Below are positions 35,786 to 45,161 of a stretch of DNA of 64,000 nucleotides, in pieces. The stretch comes from Methylobacterium sp. (GTDB lineage: Bacteria; Pseudomonadota; Alphaproteobacteria; Rhizobiales; Beijerinckiaceae): contig JADCBP010000005.1 in NCBI GenBank assembly GCA_020253445.1, forward strand, positions 1 through 64,000. Direction: 5' to 3'. The translations under genes were made by a program, and so were the position numbers. Position 1 is the first letter of the stretch. Each line of letters opens with the position of its first letter. The notes beneath the pieces were generated by a model. It was not told the origin of the DNA and did no database searches. It saw only the letters and a program-made list of their open reading frames with translations.

Positions 35786-37696
35786 ATGGGTAAAGTTATC
35801 GGCATCGACCTCGGCACCACCAATTCCTGCGTCGCCGTGATGGAAGGCGCGACCCCCAGGGTGATCGAGAATTCCGAAGGTGCGCGCACCACGCCGTCCA
35901 TCGTCGCGTTCACGCCAGATGGCGAACGCCTCGTGGGTCAGCCGGCGAAGCGCCAGGCTGTCACCAACCCCGAGAAGACCTTCTTCGCGATCAAGCGCCT
36001 GATCGGCCGCACCTATGCCGATCCGCTGACCCAGAAGGACAAGGGCCTCGTCCCCTATTCCATCGTGAAGGCCGATAATGGCGATGCGTGGGTGGAAGCG
36101 GACGGCAAGAAATATTCGCCCTCGCAGATCTCCGCCTTCACCCTGACAAAGATGAAGGAGACGGCCGAGAGCTATCTCGGGCAGCCGGTCACGCAGGCCG
36201 TCATCACCGTTCCGGCCTATTTCAACGACGCCCAGCGCCAGGCAACCAAGGATGCCGGCCGAATCGCCGGCCTCGAGGTGCTGCGCATCATCAACGAGCC
36301 GACGGCGGCGGCACTCGCCTATGGCCTCGACAAGAAGACCACCGGCACCATCGCGGTCTATGACCTCGGCGGCGGCACCTTCGACATCTCGATCCTCGAG
36401 ATCGGCGATGGCGTGTTCGAGGTGAAATCCACCAACGGCGATACGTTCCTCGGCGGCGAGGATTTCGATATGCGCCTCGTCGAGTATCTCGCGGACGAGT
36501 TCAGACGCGAGCAGGGCATCGACCTGAAGAAGGACAAGCTCGCCCTCCAGCGCCTGAAGGAAGCGGCCGAAAAGGCGAAGATCGAGCTTTCGAGCGCGCT
36601 CCAGACCGAAATCAACCTGCCCTATATCACGGCTGACGCCTCGGGCCCGAAGCACCTCGCGCTGAAGCTTTCCCGCGCAAAATTCGAGAGCCTCGTGGAT
36701 GATCTCGTGCAGCGCACCATCGAGCCCTGCAAGAAGGCGCTTAAGGATGCCGGCATCCAGGCTGGCCAGATCGACGAGGTTGTGCTCGTCGGCGGCATGA
36801 CTCGCATGCCGAAGATCCAGGAAGTGGTGAAGGCCTTCTTCGGCAAGGAGCCGCACAAGGGCGTGAACCCGGATGAGGTCGTGGCCATCGGCGCCGCCAT
36901 CCAGGCCGGCGTGCTGCAGGGCGACGTGAAGGACGTGCTCCTTCTCGACGTGACCCCGCTTTCGCTGGGCATCGAGACGCTGGGTGGCGTGTTCACCCGC
37001 CTCATCGACCGCAACACCACGATCCCCACCAAGAAGAGCCAGGTCTTCTCCACGGCGGAAGATGGCCAGACGGCCGTGACCATCCAGGTCTATCAGGGTG
37101 AGCGCGAGATGGCGGCGGACAACAAGCTGCTCGGCCGCTTCAACCTCGAAGGGCTGCCCGCCGCGCCGCGCGGCGTGCCGCAGATCGAGGTGACCTTCGA
37201 CATCGACGCCAACGGCATCGTGAATGTCTCGGCGAAGGACAAGGCAACGGGCAAGGAGCAGGCCATCCGCATCCAGGCCTCGGGCGGCCTCTCGGATGCC
37301 GATATCAAGAAGATGGTCAAGGAAGCCGAGGCCAATGCCGAGGAAGACAAGAAGCGCCGTGAACTGGTGGAGGCGAGGAACCAGGGCGAAAGCCTGATCC
37401 ACTCCACCGAGAAATCGCTGAAGGAGCATGGCGACAAGCTCCCCGAGGCGGACAAGGCGGGCGCGGAAGCGGCCATCCAGTCCCTGCGCGATGCGCTGGC
37501 CGGCGAGGATGCCGAGATGATCGGCGAGCGGACGCAGGCTCTCATGCAGGCGGCGATGAAGATCGGCGAGACGATCTACAAGGCCGAGCAGGAAGCCAGC
37601 GCCAAGGCCGATGCCGAGAAGGATGGCGCGAAGACGGAGGACGTCATCGACGCCGAGTTCAAGGACGTCTCCAAGGACGACAAGAAGAAGTCGTAA
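35786..37696 (+). CDS. dnaK: Chaperone DnaK (Hsp70)
   Basis: 636 residues, normal length. The ATPase domain starts [19 protein letters not shown] and contains [35 protein letters not shown]-type [13 protein letters not shown], and [14 protein letters not shown]. The linker [17 protein letters not shown] leads to the substrate domain and a charged helical lid. AGAGGAGC precedes the ATG. A heat-shock promoter lies upstream and a hairpin at 37718 downstream. It works with DnaJ (38347) and GrpE (45162-45824), which is not in this operon. Confidence 0.99.
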   Translation: MGKVIGIDLGTTNSCVAVMEGATPRVIENSEGARTTPSIVAFTPDGERLVGQPAKRQAVTNPEKTFFAIKRLIGRTYADPLTQKDKGLVPYSIVKADNGDAWVEADGKKYSPSQISAFTLTKMKETAESYLGQPVTQAVITVPAYFNDAQRQATKDAGRIAGLEVLRIINEPTAAALAYGLDKKTTGTIAVYDLGGGTFDISILEIGDGVFEVKSTNGDTFLGGEDFDMRLVEYLADEFRREQGIDLKKDKLALQRLKEAAEKAKIELSSALQTEINLPYITADASGPKHLALKLSRAKFESLVDDLVQRTIEPCKKALKDAGIQAGQIDEVVLVGGMTRMPKIQEVVKAFFGKEPHKGVNPDEVVAIGAAIQAGVLQGDVKDVLLLDVTPLSLGIETLGGVFTRLIDRNTTIPTKKSQVFSTAEDGQTAVTIQVYQGEREMAADNKLLGRFNLEGLPAAPRGVPQIEVTFDIDANGIVNVSAKDKATGKEQAIRIQASGGLSDADIKKMVKEAEANAEEDKKRRELVEARNQGESLIHSTEKSLKEHGDKLPEADKAGAEAAIQSLRDALAGEDAEMIGERTQALMQAAMKIGETIYKAEQEASAKADAEKDGAKTEDVIDAEFKDVSKDDKKKS

Positions 37697-37717
37697 TCGA
37701 CGAAACGGGAATGTCAG

Positions 37718-37744
37718 GAACTCTCCGGCCGTGCCGGGGAGTTC
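37718..37744 (+). terminator. Strong hairpin after dnaK
   Basis: GAACTCTCCGG and CCGGGGAGTTC can pair as an 11-bp stem with one non-canonical pair. The following T-run is weak (TTCTTC), so it may cause partial termination or protect the dnaK transcript. Confidence 0.6.
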
Positions 37745-37784
37745 TTCGACGAAGCAGCCTCGCATTGCAAAATCGGAGGCCGGG

Positions 37785-38300
37785 TTGGGTGCCTATCGTC
37801 CATTATCTGCCGTGATCCTGATGCTCTCCGTCACAGGACCGGCGATTGCGCAGGCCAATGACGCGTTCGTCAGCCGCATGCGCGACCTGCGCGAAACGCG
37901 GCAGATCGAGCAGGATCTGGCCAAGACCCTGAAAGCTGGCGACAAGGCTGCGCTTGCCGCCTTCGCCCGGAAGATCGACAGCCAGGATGGAAAAACCATC
38001 CGCTGGCTTGCCGATGGCATGCGGAAGGGCTCGAAGGAAGCGCGGGAATTGTCGCTTCGGCTCGGCCCATGCGAACGGGCCGGCATCGAGATCCGCTCCA
38101 TCGCCATTGGGGTGGGCACGGGGCGCCTCGCGGTGGAAGAGAGGGGAGCGGCCTTTCTCACCAAGCCGCGCAGCACGGGCAACACCTATGCCGAAGATGT
38201 CAGGGTCTGCGAAATTTTGTTCGGGCTTCCGGTTTCAACGCGCGGCATCGGCTCGGCCTGCGTGGCAACGGGCAACTGCAATGATGACGATGAGGATTGA
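37785..38300 (+). CDS. Secreted hypothetical protein between dnaK and dnaJ
   Basis: 171 residues from a TTG at 37785 that has CGGAGG six bases upstream. It begins with a signal peptide (YRPLSAVILMLSVTGPAIAQA, residues ~4-24). Then come a charged helix (MRDLRETRQIEQDLAKTLKAGDK) and a globular part with three cysteines (GPCERAG, VRVCEI, GSACVATGNC) and an acidic end DDDED. I do not recognise a family. Its place between dnaK and dnaJ suggests co-transcription with dnaK, not a chaperone role. Confidence 0.6.
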   Translation: MGAYRPLSAVILMLSVTGPAIAQANDAFVSRMRDLRETRQIEQDLAKTLKAGDKAALAAFARKIDSQDGKTIRWLADGMRKGSKEARELSLRLGPCERAGIEIRSIAIGVGTGRLAVEERGAAFLTKPRSTGNTYAEDVRVCEILFGLPVSTRGIGSACVATGNCNDDDED

Positions 38301-38346
38301 TCGATGCCCGGCCTGATGTCTCGCGTCTCCAGCTTGAGTGGCCTCC

Positions 38347-39480
38347 ATGTCCAAGCGTGACTATTACGAGGTTCTGGGTGTTGCGAAGAATGCGGATGAG
38401 CCTGCGCTGAAGAGCGCCTTCCGCAAGCTCGCGATGCAATATCACCCGGACAAGAACCCGGGCGATGCCGAGGCCGAACGGCGTTTCAAGGAAATCAACG
38501 AGGCCTATCAGGTTCTCTCGGATGGGCAGAAGCGCGCGGCCTATGATCGCTTCGGGCATGCCGCTTTCGAGAATGGCGGCGGCGGTGGCCCCGGCGGCTT
38601 CGGGCCGGATTTCGCCTCCTCCATGTCGGATATCTTCGAAGACATTTTCGGCGATGTGTTCGGTGGCCGGCGCGGGGGGGGTGGGCGTGGCCGCGAGCGC
38701 GGGGCAGACCTGCGCTACAACCTCGAGATCAGCCTCGAGGATGCCTATTCCGGCAAGGACATGAGCATCAAGGTCCCCACGGCCATCCTCTGCGAGGCCT
38801 GTTCGGGGACTGGCGCGAAGCCGGGCTCCAAGCCCAAGCCCTGTGGCACCTGCGGCGGCCTCGGCCGCGTGCGCGCCATGCAGGGCTTCTTCACGATCGA
38901 GCGCACCTGCCCCACCTGCCAGGGTCGCGGTGAGGTGATCGAGGACCCGTGCCGCGCCTGCTCGGGCGGCGGTCGTGTCACGCGTGAGGTGACGCTCGCG
39001 GTCGAAATTCCGGCCGGCGTGGAAGATGGCACGCGCATGCGGCTCGCCGGCAAGGGCGAGGCGGGGGCGCGCGGCGCGCCGCCGGGCGATCTCTACATCT
39101 TCCTGTCGGTGAAGCCGCATGGCTTCTTCAGCCGCGACGGTGCGGATCTCTTCTGCCGCGCGCCGATTTCCATGGTCGCCGCCGCGCTCGGAACCGAGAT
39201 CAGGGTTCCGACGCTCGACGGCCGCGAGGCGGTGATCAAGGTCCCCGAAGGCACGCAATCCGGCAAGCAGTTCCGCCAGCGCGCGAAGGGCATGCCGGTT
39301 CTGCGCTCGAAGGAGATGGGAGACCTCTATGTGCAGGTTCTGGTGGAAACACCGCAGAATCTCACGCGGCGCCAGCGTGAATTGCTGCAGGAATTCGAGA
39401 AGGATTCCTCGCAGGCAACCTCGCCGGAATCGGCCGGCTTCTTCAACCGCGTGAAGGATTTCTTCAGCGGCGCACCCTGA
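38347..39480 (+). CDS. dnaJ: Chaperone DnaJ (Hsp40)
   Basis: 377 residues. J domain with the HPD motif ([17 protein letters not shown], residues ~25-42), a G/F region ([14 protein letters not shown]), four CxxCxGxG zinc repeats ([32 protein letters not shown]) and the C-terminal peptide-binding domains. The ATG at 38347 starts [12 protein letters not shown]; a GTG three codons earlier is unlikely. It stimulates DnaK and delivers substrates. Confidence 0.98.
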   Translation: MSKRDYYEVLGVAKNADEPALKSAFRKLAMQYHPDKNPGDAEAERRFKEINEAYQVLSDGQKRAAYDRFGHAAFENGGGGGPGGFGPDFASSMSDIFEDIFGDVFGGRRGGGGRGRERGADLRYNLEISLEDAYSGKDMSIKVPTAILCEACSGTGAKPGSKPKPCGTCGGLGRVRAMQGFFTIERTCPTCQGRGEVIEDPCRACSGGGRVTREVTLAVEIPAGVEDGTRMRLAGKGEAGARGAPPGDLYIFLSVKPHGFFSRDGADLFCRAPISMVAAALGTEIRVPTLDGREAVIKVPEGTQSGKQFRQRAKGMPVLRSKEMGDLYVQVLVETPQNLTRRQRELLQEFEKDSSQATSPESAGFFNRVKDFFSGAP

Positions 39481-39581
39481 GCGCGGGGCCTTCCGCAAAC
39501 GCTGAAGATCGGCCACGCCCTTGCCCAGTGCCGGCAAGGCGGTTAAGACCCTGAAAGCCAGAAGCGCAACCGGGAGCGTGC

Positions 39582-40367
39582 GTGTTGACCGGCCTTAACA
39601 AAGAAAAGCCCTTCGAGGACCTGCGCCGCACCAGCCGGAAGCTGGTTGCCCGCATCAAGGCCGAGGTGAAGAACAAGGCCGAGGCGAAGTCCCTGCGCGA
39701 TGCCAAGATGATCGGCCCGAAAAAACCTGATCCGCTTCAGGAATTGCAGATCAAGGGCAGGAAGTTCGTCGCGAAAATCCAGGCCGAAGTAAAGCAGGCC
39801 CGGATCGACGATGATGCCCGGTTCCTCAAGACCTGGTTCGACAAGCCCCTCGTCACCGGTGCGGTCTCGCCTTCCTCGAAGGCGCTGGCGCGCAAGATGG
39901 CGGGCTATGTCGAACCCGAGAGCATGGGCCCGGTGGTCGAGCTTGGCCCCGGCACCGGCCCCGTGACGGATGCGCTCATCGCGCGCGGCATCGCCGAGGA
40001 GCGCCTCGTGCTCGTGGAGTACAACCCGGAATTCTGCACGCTTCTCGCCAAGCGCTACCCCAGGGCCACCATTGTGCAGGGCGATGCCTATGCGCTGGAA
40101 ACCGTGGTCGCGCCGCATCTGAAGAAGCCGGCGGCGGCGGTCGTGTCTTCGCTGCCGCTTTTCACGAAGCCCGAGAAACTGCGCCTTGCGCTGCTCCATC
40201 GCGCCTTCGAGCTGATGCGGCCCGGCGCGCCCTTCATCCAGTTCACCTATGCCACAGTCTCGCCCGTGCCGCGCAAGCGCGCCAATTTCGAAGCGCATGT
40301 CAGCCCGCGGGTCTGGAAGAACCTGCCGCCGGCCTGTGTGTGGGTTTATCGCCGCCTGCAGGCCTGA
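39582..40367 (+). CDS. pmtA: Phospholipid N-methyltransferase-like protein (PmtA type)
   Basis: 261 residues. A charged N-terminal part with two related segments (RTSRKLVARIKAEVK and IKGRKFVAKIQAEVK, residues ~15-75) precedes the SAM-dependent core: RFLKTWFDKPLVTGAVSPSSKALA, motif I VVELGPGTGPVTDAL, LVLVEYNPEF, SSLPLFTKPEKLRLALL. This order is that of rhizobial PmtA, which methylates phosphatidylethanolamine to phosphatidylcholine. The start is GTG (39582) or the next TTG. The repeated N-terminal segment is longer than in classic PmtA. Confidence 0.78.
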   Translation: MLTGLNKEKPFEDLRRTSRKLVARIKAEVKNKAEAKSLRDAKMIGPKKPDPLQELQIKGRKFVAKIQAEVKQARIDDDARFLKTWFDKPLVTGAVSPSSKALARKMAGYVEPESMGPVVELGPGTGPVTDALIARGIAEERLVLVEYNPEFCTLLAKRYPRATIVQGDAYALETVVAPHLKKPAAAVVSSLPLFTKPEKLRLALLHRAFELMRPGAPFIQFTYATVSPVPRKRANFEAHVSPRVWKNLPPACVWVYRRLQA

Positions 40368-40370
40368 GAT

Positions 40371-41405
40371 TCAGACCGCCACCAAGGGCGCGCGGATCGC
40401 GCTCTTCTCCGTGAGCCAACGCGGCGCTTCCAGCCCCTTCGAGGCCAGGAATTCCGGGTTGAAGAGCCGCGAGGCATAGCGCGTGCCGTAATCGCAGAGG
40501 ATGGTCACGATCGTGTGTCCAGGCCCCATCTCCTTCGCGAGGCGAATGGCGCCGGCCACGTTGACGCCCGTGGAAGCGCCCATCACGAGGCCCTCTTCCT
40601 CCACGAGGCCGAAGACGATGCGCATCGCCTCGTCATCGGAGATTCGAAAGGCGAAATCCGGCTTGAAGCCTTCGAGGTTCTTGGTGATGCGCCCCTGCCC
40701 GATGCCCTCGGAGATCGAGGAGCCCTCGGCCTTGAGTTCGCCGGTGGTGTAATAGCTGTAAAGTGCGGCGCCGAAGGGATCGGCAAGGCCGATCTTGATA
40801 TCGGGCTTCCTCTCGCGCAGGCCCATCGCCGTGCCGACGAGCGTGCCGCCCGAGCCCACCGCGCAGATGAAGCCGTCGATCTTGCCGCTGGTATCCCGCC
40901 AGATCTCCGGTGCGGTCGTTTCGACATGCGCCTGCCGGTTCGCGACGTTGTCGAACTGGTTGGCCCAGAAAGCGCCGTTCGGTTCGGTCTTCGCAAGCTC
41001 TTCCGCGAGGCGGCCCGAGACGCGAACGAAATTGTTGGGGTTCGAATAGGGTGCCGCCGGCACCTCGATGAGCGTCGCCCCGGCGGAGCGCAAGGCCAGC
41101 TTCTTCTCGTCACTCTGCGTCTCGGGGATGACGATGACGCTTTCGAGGCCCAGCGTTTTCCCCACCAGCGTGAGGCCGATGCCGGTATTGCCGGCCGTGC
41201 CCTCGACGATCGTGCCGCCCTTCCTCACGAGGCCTCTGGCCATCGCATCGCGGATGATGAAGAGCGCCGCGCGATCCTTCACGGACTGGCCAGGGTTGAG
41301 GAATTCGGCCTTGCCGAGAATGGTGCAGCCGGTCTCCTCCGAGGCACGCTTCAGCCTGATGAGCGGCGTGTTGCCAATGGTCGGAATCAGCCCGTCGTGA
41401 ATCAT
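40371..41405 (-). CDS. cysK: Cysteine synthase A (O-acetylserine sulfhydrylase)
   Basis: 344 residues. PLP-dependent fold type II: IGNTPLIRLKRAS, the PLP Lys in NPGQSVKDRAALFI, the substrate loop GTAGNTGIGL and the PLP phosphate loop VGSGGTLVGTAMG. It makes cysteine from O-acetylserine and sulfide. It is convergent with pmtA (4 bp between the stops) and divergent from the FMN reductase gene. Its length is somewhat above the 310-325 of E. coli CysK, with a C-terminal extension. Confidence 0.9.
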   Translation of the reverse strand: MIHDGLIPTIGNTPLIRLKRASEETGCTILGKAEFLNPGQSVKDRAALFIIRDAMARGLVRKGGTIVEGTAGNTGIGLTLVGKTLGLESVIVIPETQSDEKKLALRSAGATLIEVPAAPYSNPNNFVRVSGRLAEELAKTEPNGAFWANQFDNVANRQAHVETTAPEIWRDTSGKIDGFICAVGSGGTLVGTAMGLRERKPDIKIGLADPFGAALYSYYTTGELKAEGSSISEGIGQGRITKNLEGFKPDFAFRISDDEAMRIVFGLVEEEGLVMGASTGVNVAGAIRLAKEMGPGHTIVTILCDYGTRYASRLFNPEFLASKGLEAPRWLTEKSAIRAPLVAV

Positions 41406-41495
41406 TTTTCCCTCGAAGCGGAAGAATTTCGCGTTTGCAGCAACGCCCTTTTCCTCTAACTGCCGGAAGGGCTTTCAACAAGCGGAAGGGATGGC

Positions 41496-42059
41496 ATGGC
41501 ACGCATTCTGGTGTTCTCCGGCGCAACGCGACTTACCTCGCTCAACCGCCGCTTGGCGGCGATCGCCGCGCGCGATCTGCGGGCGCTGGGCGCGGCCGTG
41601 ACGGAGATTTCGCTGCTCGATTTTCCGTTGCCCTTCGTCGATGAGGATGGCCGCCCGAACCCGCCGCCGGAGGCGCATGCCTTCAACGCGGCTCTGCAGG
41701 GGCATGATGGCCTCTTCATCGCCACGCCCGAATACAATTCCGGCTATCCGCCGATCCTCAAGAACGCGCTCGATTGGGCGAGCATGTGCAATGGCGGCAA
41801 GCCGGGCCTCGCCGGCAAGGTGGTGGCGCTCGGCGCGGCCTCGCCCGGTCCGCGCGGCGGCTATCGCGGGCTGATGCAGTTGCGCGCGACGCTCGAACTC
41901 GGCTTCGGCGCGCTGGTGATCCCCGAAATGGCGCCGTTGCCCTTCGCGAACAAGGCGCTGGCCGAGGAGGGCGTGCTGGCCGATGAAAGCGCCGCGAAGA
42001 TGCTCGCTGCATGTCTCCAGCGGCTCCTCGGGGAAGTGAAACTGCGCCGGAAGGATTGA
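41496..42059 (+). CDS. NADPH-dependent FMN reductase
   Basis: 187 residues with a flavodoxin-like fold: RILVFSGATRLTSLNRRLA (phosphate loop for FMN), LLDFPLPFVDED, and TPEYNSGYPPILKNALDW, the family signature. It reduces FMN or quinones with NAD(P)H. It is followed after 3 bp by pyrF and probably starts that operon. Confidence 0.9.
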   Translation: MARILVFSGATRLTSLNRRLAAIAARDLRALGAAVTEISLLDFPLPFVDEDGRPNPPPEAHAFNAALQGHDGLFIATPEYNSGYPPILKNALDWASMCNGGKPGLAGKVVALGAASPGPRGGYRGLMQLRATLELGFGALVIPEMAPLPFANKALAEEGVLADESAAKMLAACLQRLLGEVKLRRKD

Positions 42060-42062
42060 ACC

Positions 42063-42755
42063 ATGGATCTTCGCGACCGTGTGATCGTCGCGCTCGATGT
42101 GCCGGATGTCGCTGCCGCGCAGGCCGTGGTGGAGAGGCTCGGCGACCGCGCGACCTTCTACAAGGTGGGTTACGAGCTGGCCTTTGCCGGGGGCCTTGCC
42201 TTCGCGCAAGACCTTGCGAGAAGCGGCAGGAAGGTCTTCCTCGATCTCAAGCTGCACGACATCCCGAACACGATCGAGAAGGGTGTGGGGCAGATCGCCC
42301 GCATGGGCATGACCTTCCTCACCGTGCATGCCTATCCGCAGACGCTCGCCGCCGCCGCCAAGGGTGCGACCGGTTCGAACCTCGGCATTCTCGGCGTCTC
42401 GGTGATGACCTCGATGGATGATGGCGACCTCGCCCGCGCGGGCTACGGCATGGGCGTGCAGGATCTCATCGCGCGGCGCGCGAAGCAGATCCACGAGGCG
42501 GGTTGCGCGGGCATCGTCTGCTCGGCGACCGACATGGCGACCGTCCGCGCCGCCGTGGGGCAGGGCCTGAAGATCGTGACGCCCGGCATCCGCCCGGCGG
42601 GTGCGGCGCTTGGCGACCAGAAGCGCGTGATGACGCCCGGTGAGGCGATCCGCGCCGGCATCGACCACATGGTGATCGGCCGGCCGATCACTGGCGTCGC
42701 CGATCCCGCCCAGGCCATGCAGGCCATTCTCGATGAAATCCAGGCTGTTTCCTGA
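42063..42755 (+). CDS. pyrF: Orotidine 5'-phosphate decarboxylase
   Basis: 230 residues. Catalytic K-D-K tetrad in [12 protein letters not shown], substrate-binding VIVALDVPD at the start and [24 protein letters not shown] near the end. This is the class I bacterial type. It makes UMP from OMP in pyrimidine synthesis. It lies 3 bp after the FMN reductase and 12 bp before the DUF1330 pair. Confidence 0.97.
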   Translation: MDLRDRVIVALDVPDVAAAQAVVERLGDRATFYKVGYELAFAGGLAFAQDLARSGRKVFLDLKLHDIPNTIEKGVGQIARMGMTFLTVHAYPQTLAAAAKGATGSNLGILGVSVMTSMDDGDLARAGYGMGVQDLIARRAKQIHEAGCAGIVCSATDMATVRAAVGQGLKIVTPGIRPAGAALGDQKRVMTPGEAIRAGIDHMVIGRPITGVADPAQAMQAILDEIQAVS

Positions 42756-42767
42756 AGGAGGAATTCC

Positions 42768-43055
42768 ATGCCCAAAGGTTATCTGATCGGTCGCGTTTCC
42801 GTGCATGATCCCGAGGCCTACAAGGCCTATGCCGCGAAGGCCTCAGCGGCCATCGCGCAATATGGCGGCAAGATCCTCGCGCGGGGCGGCAAGGCGGAAA
42901 TCGTCGAGGGCGAGGGCCGCACGCGCAACGTCATCCTCGAATTCGAGAGCTTCGAGCAGGCGAAGGCCTATTTCTTCTCGCCCGAATACATGGAGGCCCG
43001 CCGCCTGCGCTGGCCGGTGAGCGTGGGTGATTTCGTGATCGTGGAGGGCGTGTGA
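42768..43055 (+). CDS. DUF1330 protein, first of a tandem pair
   Basis: 95 residues, a dimeric alpha-beta-barrel type (KGYLIGRVSVHDPEAYKAYAAKA, GKILARGGKAEIVEGEG, VILEFESFEQAKAYFFSPEYMEARRLR). AAGGAGGA lies directly upstream. The stop overlaps the start of a paralogous gene. No enzymatic function is known. Confidence 0.85.
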   Translation: MPKGYLIGRVSVHDPEAYKAYAAKASAAIAQYGGKILARGGKAEIVEGEGRTRNVILEFESFEQAKAYFFSPEYMEARRLRWPVSVGDFVIVEGV

Positions 43056-43348
43056 TGGCCAAGGGCTATTGGGTCGCGCGGGTCGATGTCTCCAACGAGG
43101 AGGCCTATGGCCGCTATCGGGAACTCAACTCCATCGCCTTCCGGAAATATGGCGCGAAGTTCCTCGTGCGCGGCCCCGCCGGCAAGGTGGCAAAGGGCAC
43201 GCCGCGCAAGCACAACGTCGTCCTTGAGTTCAAGGATTACGAAACCGCGCTTGCCTGCTACGAGAGCCCGGAATATCAGGCCGCGAAGATCCATCTCGAT
43301 TCCGTCGGCGAGATCGATCTGGTCATCGTTCCCGGCACCGAGCCCTGA
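43055..43348 (+). CDS. DUF1330 protein, second of a tandem pair
   Basis: 97 residues, similar in plan to the previous gene (KGYWVARVDVSNEEAYGRYRELN, AKFLVRGPAGKVAKG, VVLEFKDYETALACYESPEYQAAKI). Its ATG overlaps the upstream stop (TGATG). The two proteins are clearly paralogous but not recent copies. They might form a heterodimer, since the fold usually dimerises; that is inference. Confidence 0.85.
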   Translation: MAKGYWVARVDVSNEEAYGRYRELNSIAFRKYGAKFLVRGPAGKVAKGTPRKHNVVLEFKDYETALACYESPEYQAAKIHLDSVGEIDLVIVPGTEP

Positions 43349-43357
43349 GGCACCGCC

Positions 43358-44200
43358 ATGGCTTCCAACCCTCCCGCGCCTTCGAATGGGCCGATGCGGC
43401 TCGTGGTGGTGGGGGCGGGTGGCCGCATGGGCAAGAGCCTCATCAAGGCCATCCATGATACCCCCGGCGTGGTGCTGCACGCGGCGATCGAGCGCGAGGG
43501 CTCGCCGCTGCTGGGGCAGGATTCGGGCTTGGTCGCGGGGCTCATGCCCAATGGCGTCCCGATCACCGAGGATGCGCTGACAGCCTTCGTGAAGGCGCAA
43601 GGGGTGCTGGATTTTTCGGCCCCCGCTGCCACTGTGCATTTCGCCGGCCTCGCGGCGCAGGCCCGCCTTGTGCATGTCGTGGGCACCACGGGGCTTGCGG
43701 AGGCGGATTTCGCGAAGCTCAAGGCCGCGGCGCGCCATTCCATCCTCATTCAGTCCGGCAATTTCTCGCTCGGCGTGAACATGCTCGCCGCGCTCGTGAA
43801 GCAGGCCGCGAAAGCCTTGCAGAGCGGCTGGGATATCGAGATCGTCGAGATGCATCACCGCATGAAGGTGGATGCGCCCTCGGGCACCGCGCTCCTCCTC
43901 GGCGAGGCGGCCGCGAAAGGCCGGGGCGTCTCGCTCTCTCAGGCGGCCGTGCGGGCGCGGGACGGCCATACCGGCGCACGCGTGGATGGCACGATCGGCT
44001 TCCAGGCCCTGCGTGGCGGCACTGTGGTGGGCGACCATGCGGTGGTTCTCGCCGGCAATGGCGAGCGCATCGAGTTGCGCCACATCGCCGAGGATCGCGG
44101 GCTCTTCGCGCAAGGCGCGGTGAAAGCCGCTCTCTGGGGCTGGGCGCATGGCCGCTCGGGCTTCTATTCCATGAACGACGTTCTCGGCATCGAGGCCTGA
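43358..44200 (+). CDS. dapB: 4-hydroxy-tetrahydrodipicolinate reductase
   Basis: 280 residues. Nucleotide-binding [17 protein letters not shown] near the start, [16 protein letters not shown], and the signature [24 protein letters not shown] with the catalytic His-Lys. It takes part in lysine and diaminopimelate synthesis. It is 9 bp after the DUF1330 pair and 1 bp before a small membrane-protein gene. Confidence 0.97.
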   Translation: MASNPPAPSNGPMRLVVVGAGGRMGKSLIKAIHDTPGVVLHAAIEREGSPLLGQDSGLVAGLMPNGVPITEDALTAFVKAQGVLDFSAPAATVHFAGLAAQARLVHVVGTTGLAEADFAKLKAAARHSILIQSGNFSLGVNMLAALVKQAAKALQSGWDIEIVEMHHRMKVDAPSGTALLLGEAAAKGRGVSLSQAAVRARDGHTGARVDGTIGFQALRGGTVVGDHAVVLAGNGERIELRHIAEDRGLFAQGAVKAALWGWAHGRSGFYSMNDVLGIEA

Positions 44201-44201
44201 C

Positions 44202-44378
44202 ATGAAACCCATCGTCCGGGAATATCTCGTCTACACGGTTGCGGTGATGGTGGGCTTCGGCTGCTACCTCGCGCTGGATCGGCTGGCGGGGATCGATTTC
44301 GCCTTTGCCATTCTCGGTGGCTTTGTTGGAATTCACCTGACGCTGCTGGCGATCCGCCGGCTGTTTCCACCCAAGTAA
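44202..44378 (+). CDS. Small membrane protein, 58 residues
   Basis: A short gene read directly from the sequence: ATG at 44202, TAA at 44376. It encodes [19 protein letters not shown] followed by [20 protein letters not shown] and [18 protein letters not shown]. Two hydrophobic helices (~9-25 and ~34-51) with basic ends. It starts one base after the dapB stop, so it is translated with dapB. No family is recognised. Confidence 0.7.
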   Translation: MKPIVREYLVYTVAVMVGFGCYLALDRLAGIDFAFAILGGFVGIHLTLLAIRRLFPPK

Positions 44379-44382
44379 GCCC

Positions 44383-44450
44383 AGAGCATGCTGCGATGAA
44401 GTGGAATCCGGTTCATCGCGAAAAGCATGCGACCAGAATAAACAAGGACC
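44383..44450 (+). repeat. Palindromic intergenic repeat forming the gpmA leader
   Basis: AGAGCATGC...GATGAAGTGGAATCCGGTT...CGCGAAAAGCATGCGA, then AACAAGGACC. It belongs to the same family as 11347-11530 (GCATxxxC, AAGTGG, CCGGTT core, mirrored GCATGC), with its own arm sequence. The AAGGA at its right end is the probable gpmA ribosome site. Confidence 0.75.
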
Positions 44451-44457
44451 AACGATC

Positions 44458-45078
44458 ATGGATCGCCTGCTCGTGCTCTGCCGCCATGGCCAGAGCGACT
44501 GGAACCTCAAGAACCTGTTCACCGGCTGGAAGGACCCGGACCTTACCGCGAAAGGCGTGGGCGAGGCCAGGGCGGCCGGGCAGCGGCTCAAGGACAGGGG
44601 CATCGGCTTTGATATCGCCTTCACCTCCGATCTGGTCCGCGCGCAGCATACCTGCCGGCTCATCCTCGGCGAACTCGGCCAGCCCGGCCTCGAGACGATC
44701 CGCGATCTTGCGCTGAACGAGCGCGATTACGGCGAGCTATCCGGCCTGAACAAGGACGATGCCCGCGCAAAATGGGGCGAGGAGCAGGTGCATATCTGGC
44801 GCCGCTCCTATGATGTGCCCCCGCCGGGCGGCGAGAGCCTGAAGGATACCGCCGCGCGCGTGCTGCCCTACTACATCCACCGCATCCTGCCGCAGGTCAT
44901 GGCGGGCAAGCGCACGCTGGTGGCCGCGCATGGCAACAGCCTGCGCGCGCTCATCATGGCGATGGAGGGCCTCACGCCCGACGAGATCCTCGCGCGAGAG
45001 CTCGATACCGGCGTGCCGCTGGTCTATCGCCTGAACGCCGATACGACAATCGCCAGCCTCGACGTGCTGAAGGGCTGA
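44458..45078 (+). CDS. gpmA: 2,3-bisphosphoglycerate-dependent phosphoglycerate mutase
   Basis: 206 residues. Phosphohistidine in [18 protein letters not shown], the [24 protein letters not shown] block, [21 protein letters not shown] and the second His in [11 protein letters not shown]. It interconverts 3- and 2-phosphoglycerate. It is shorter than the 250-residue E. coli form, as is usual in alphaproteobacteria. AAGGA from the upstream repeat precedes the ATG by 9 bp. A terminator follows. Confidence 0.96.
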   Translation: MDRLLVLCRHGQSDWNLKNLFTGWKDPDLTAKGVGEARAAGQRLKDRGIGFDIAFTSDLVRAQHTCRLILGELGQPGLETIRDLALNERDYGELSGLNKDDARAKWGEEQVHIWRRSYDVPPPGGESLKDTAARVLPYYIHRILPQVMAGKRTLVAAHGNSLRALIMAMEGLTPDEILARELDTGVPLVYRLNADTTIASLDVLKG

Positions 45079-45101
45079 GAAACGCGCCTCTTGCAATGCA
45101 G

Positions 45102-45134
45102 AAGGCGGGCGTTTGGCCCGCCTTTTCATTTTTT
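45102..45134. terminator. Bidirectional terminator between gpmA and grpE
   Basis: AAGGCGGGC-GTTT-GGCCCGCCTT, then TTCATTTTTT. A 9-10 bp GC-rich stem with a T-run on the plus side, placed between convergent gpmA and grpE. Confidence 0.85.
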
Positions 45135-45161
45135 CGCCGCCTTGTTTCAGGCCTGCTTGTT

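Noticed and set aside
35690-37765. A 691-residue frame on the minus strand opposite dnaK.
   Set aside because: Antisense shadow of dnaK; composition follows the complement of its codons.
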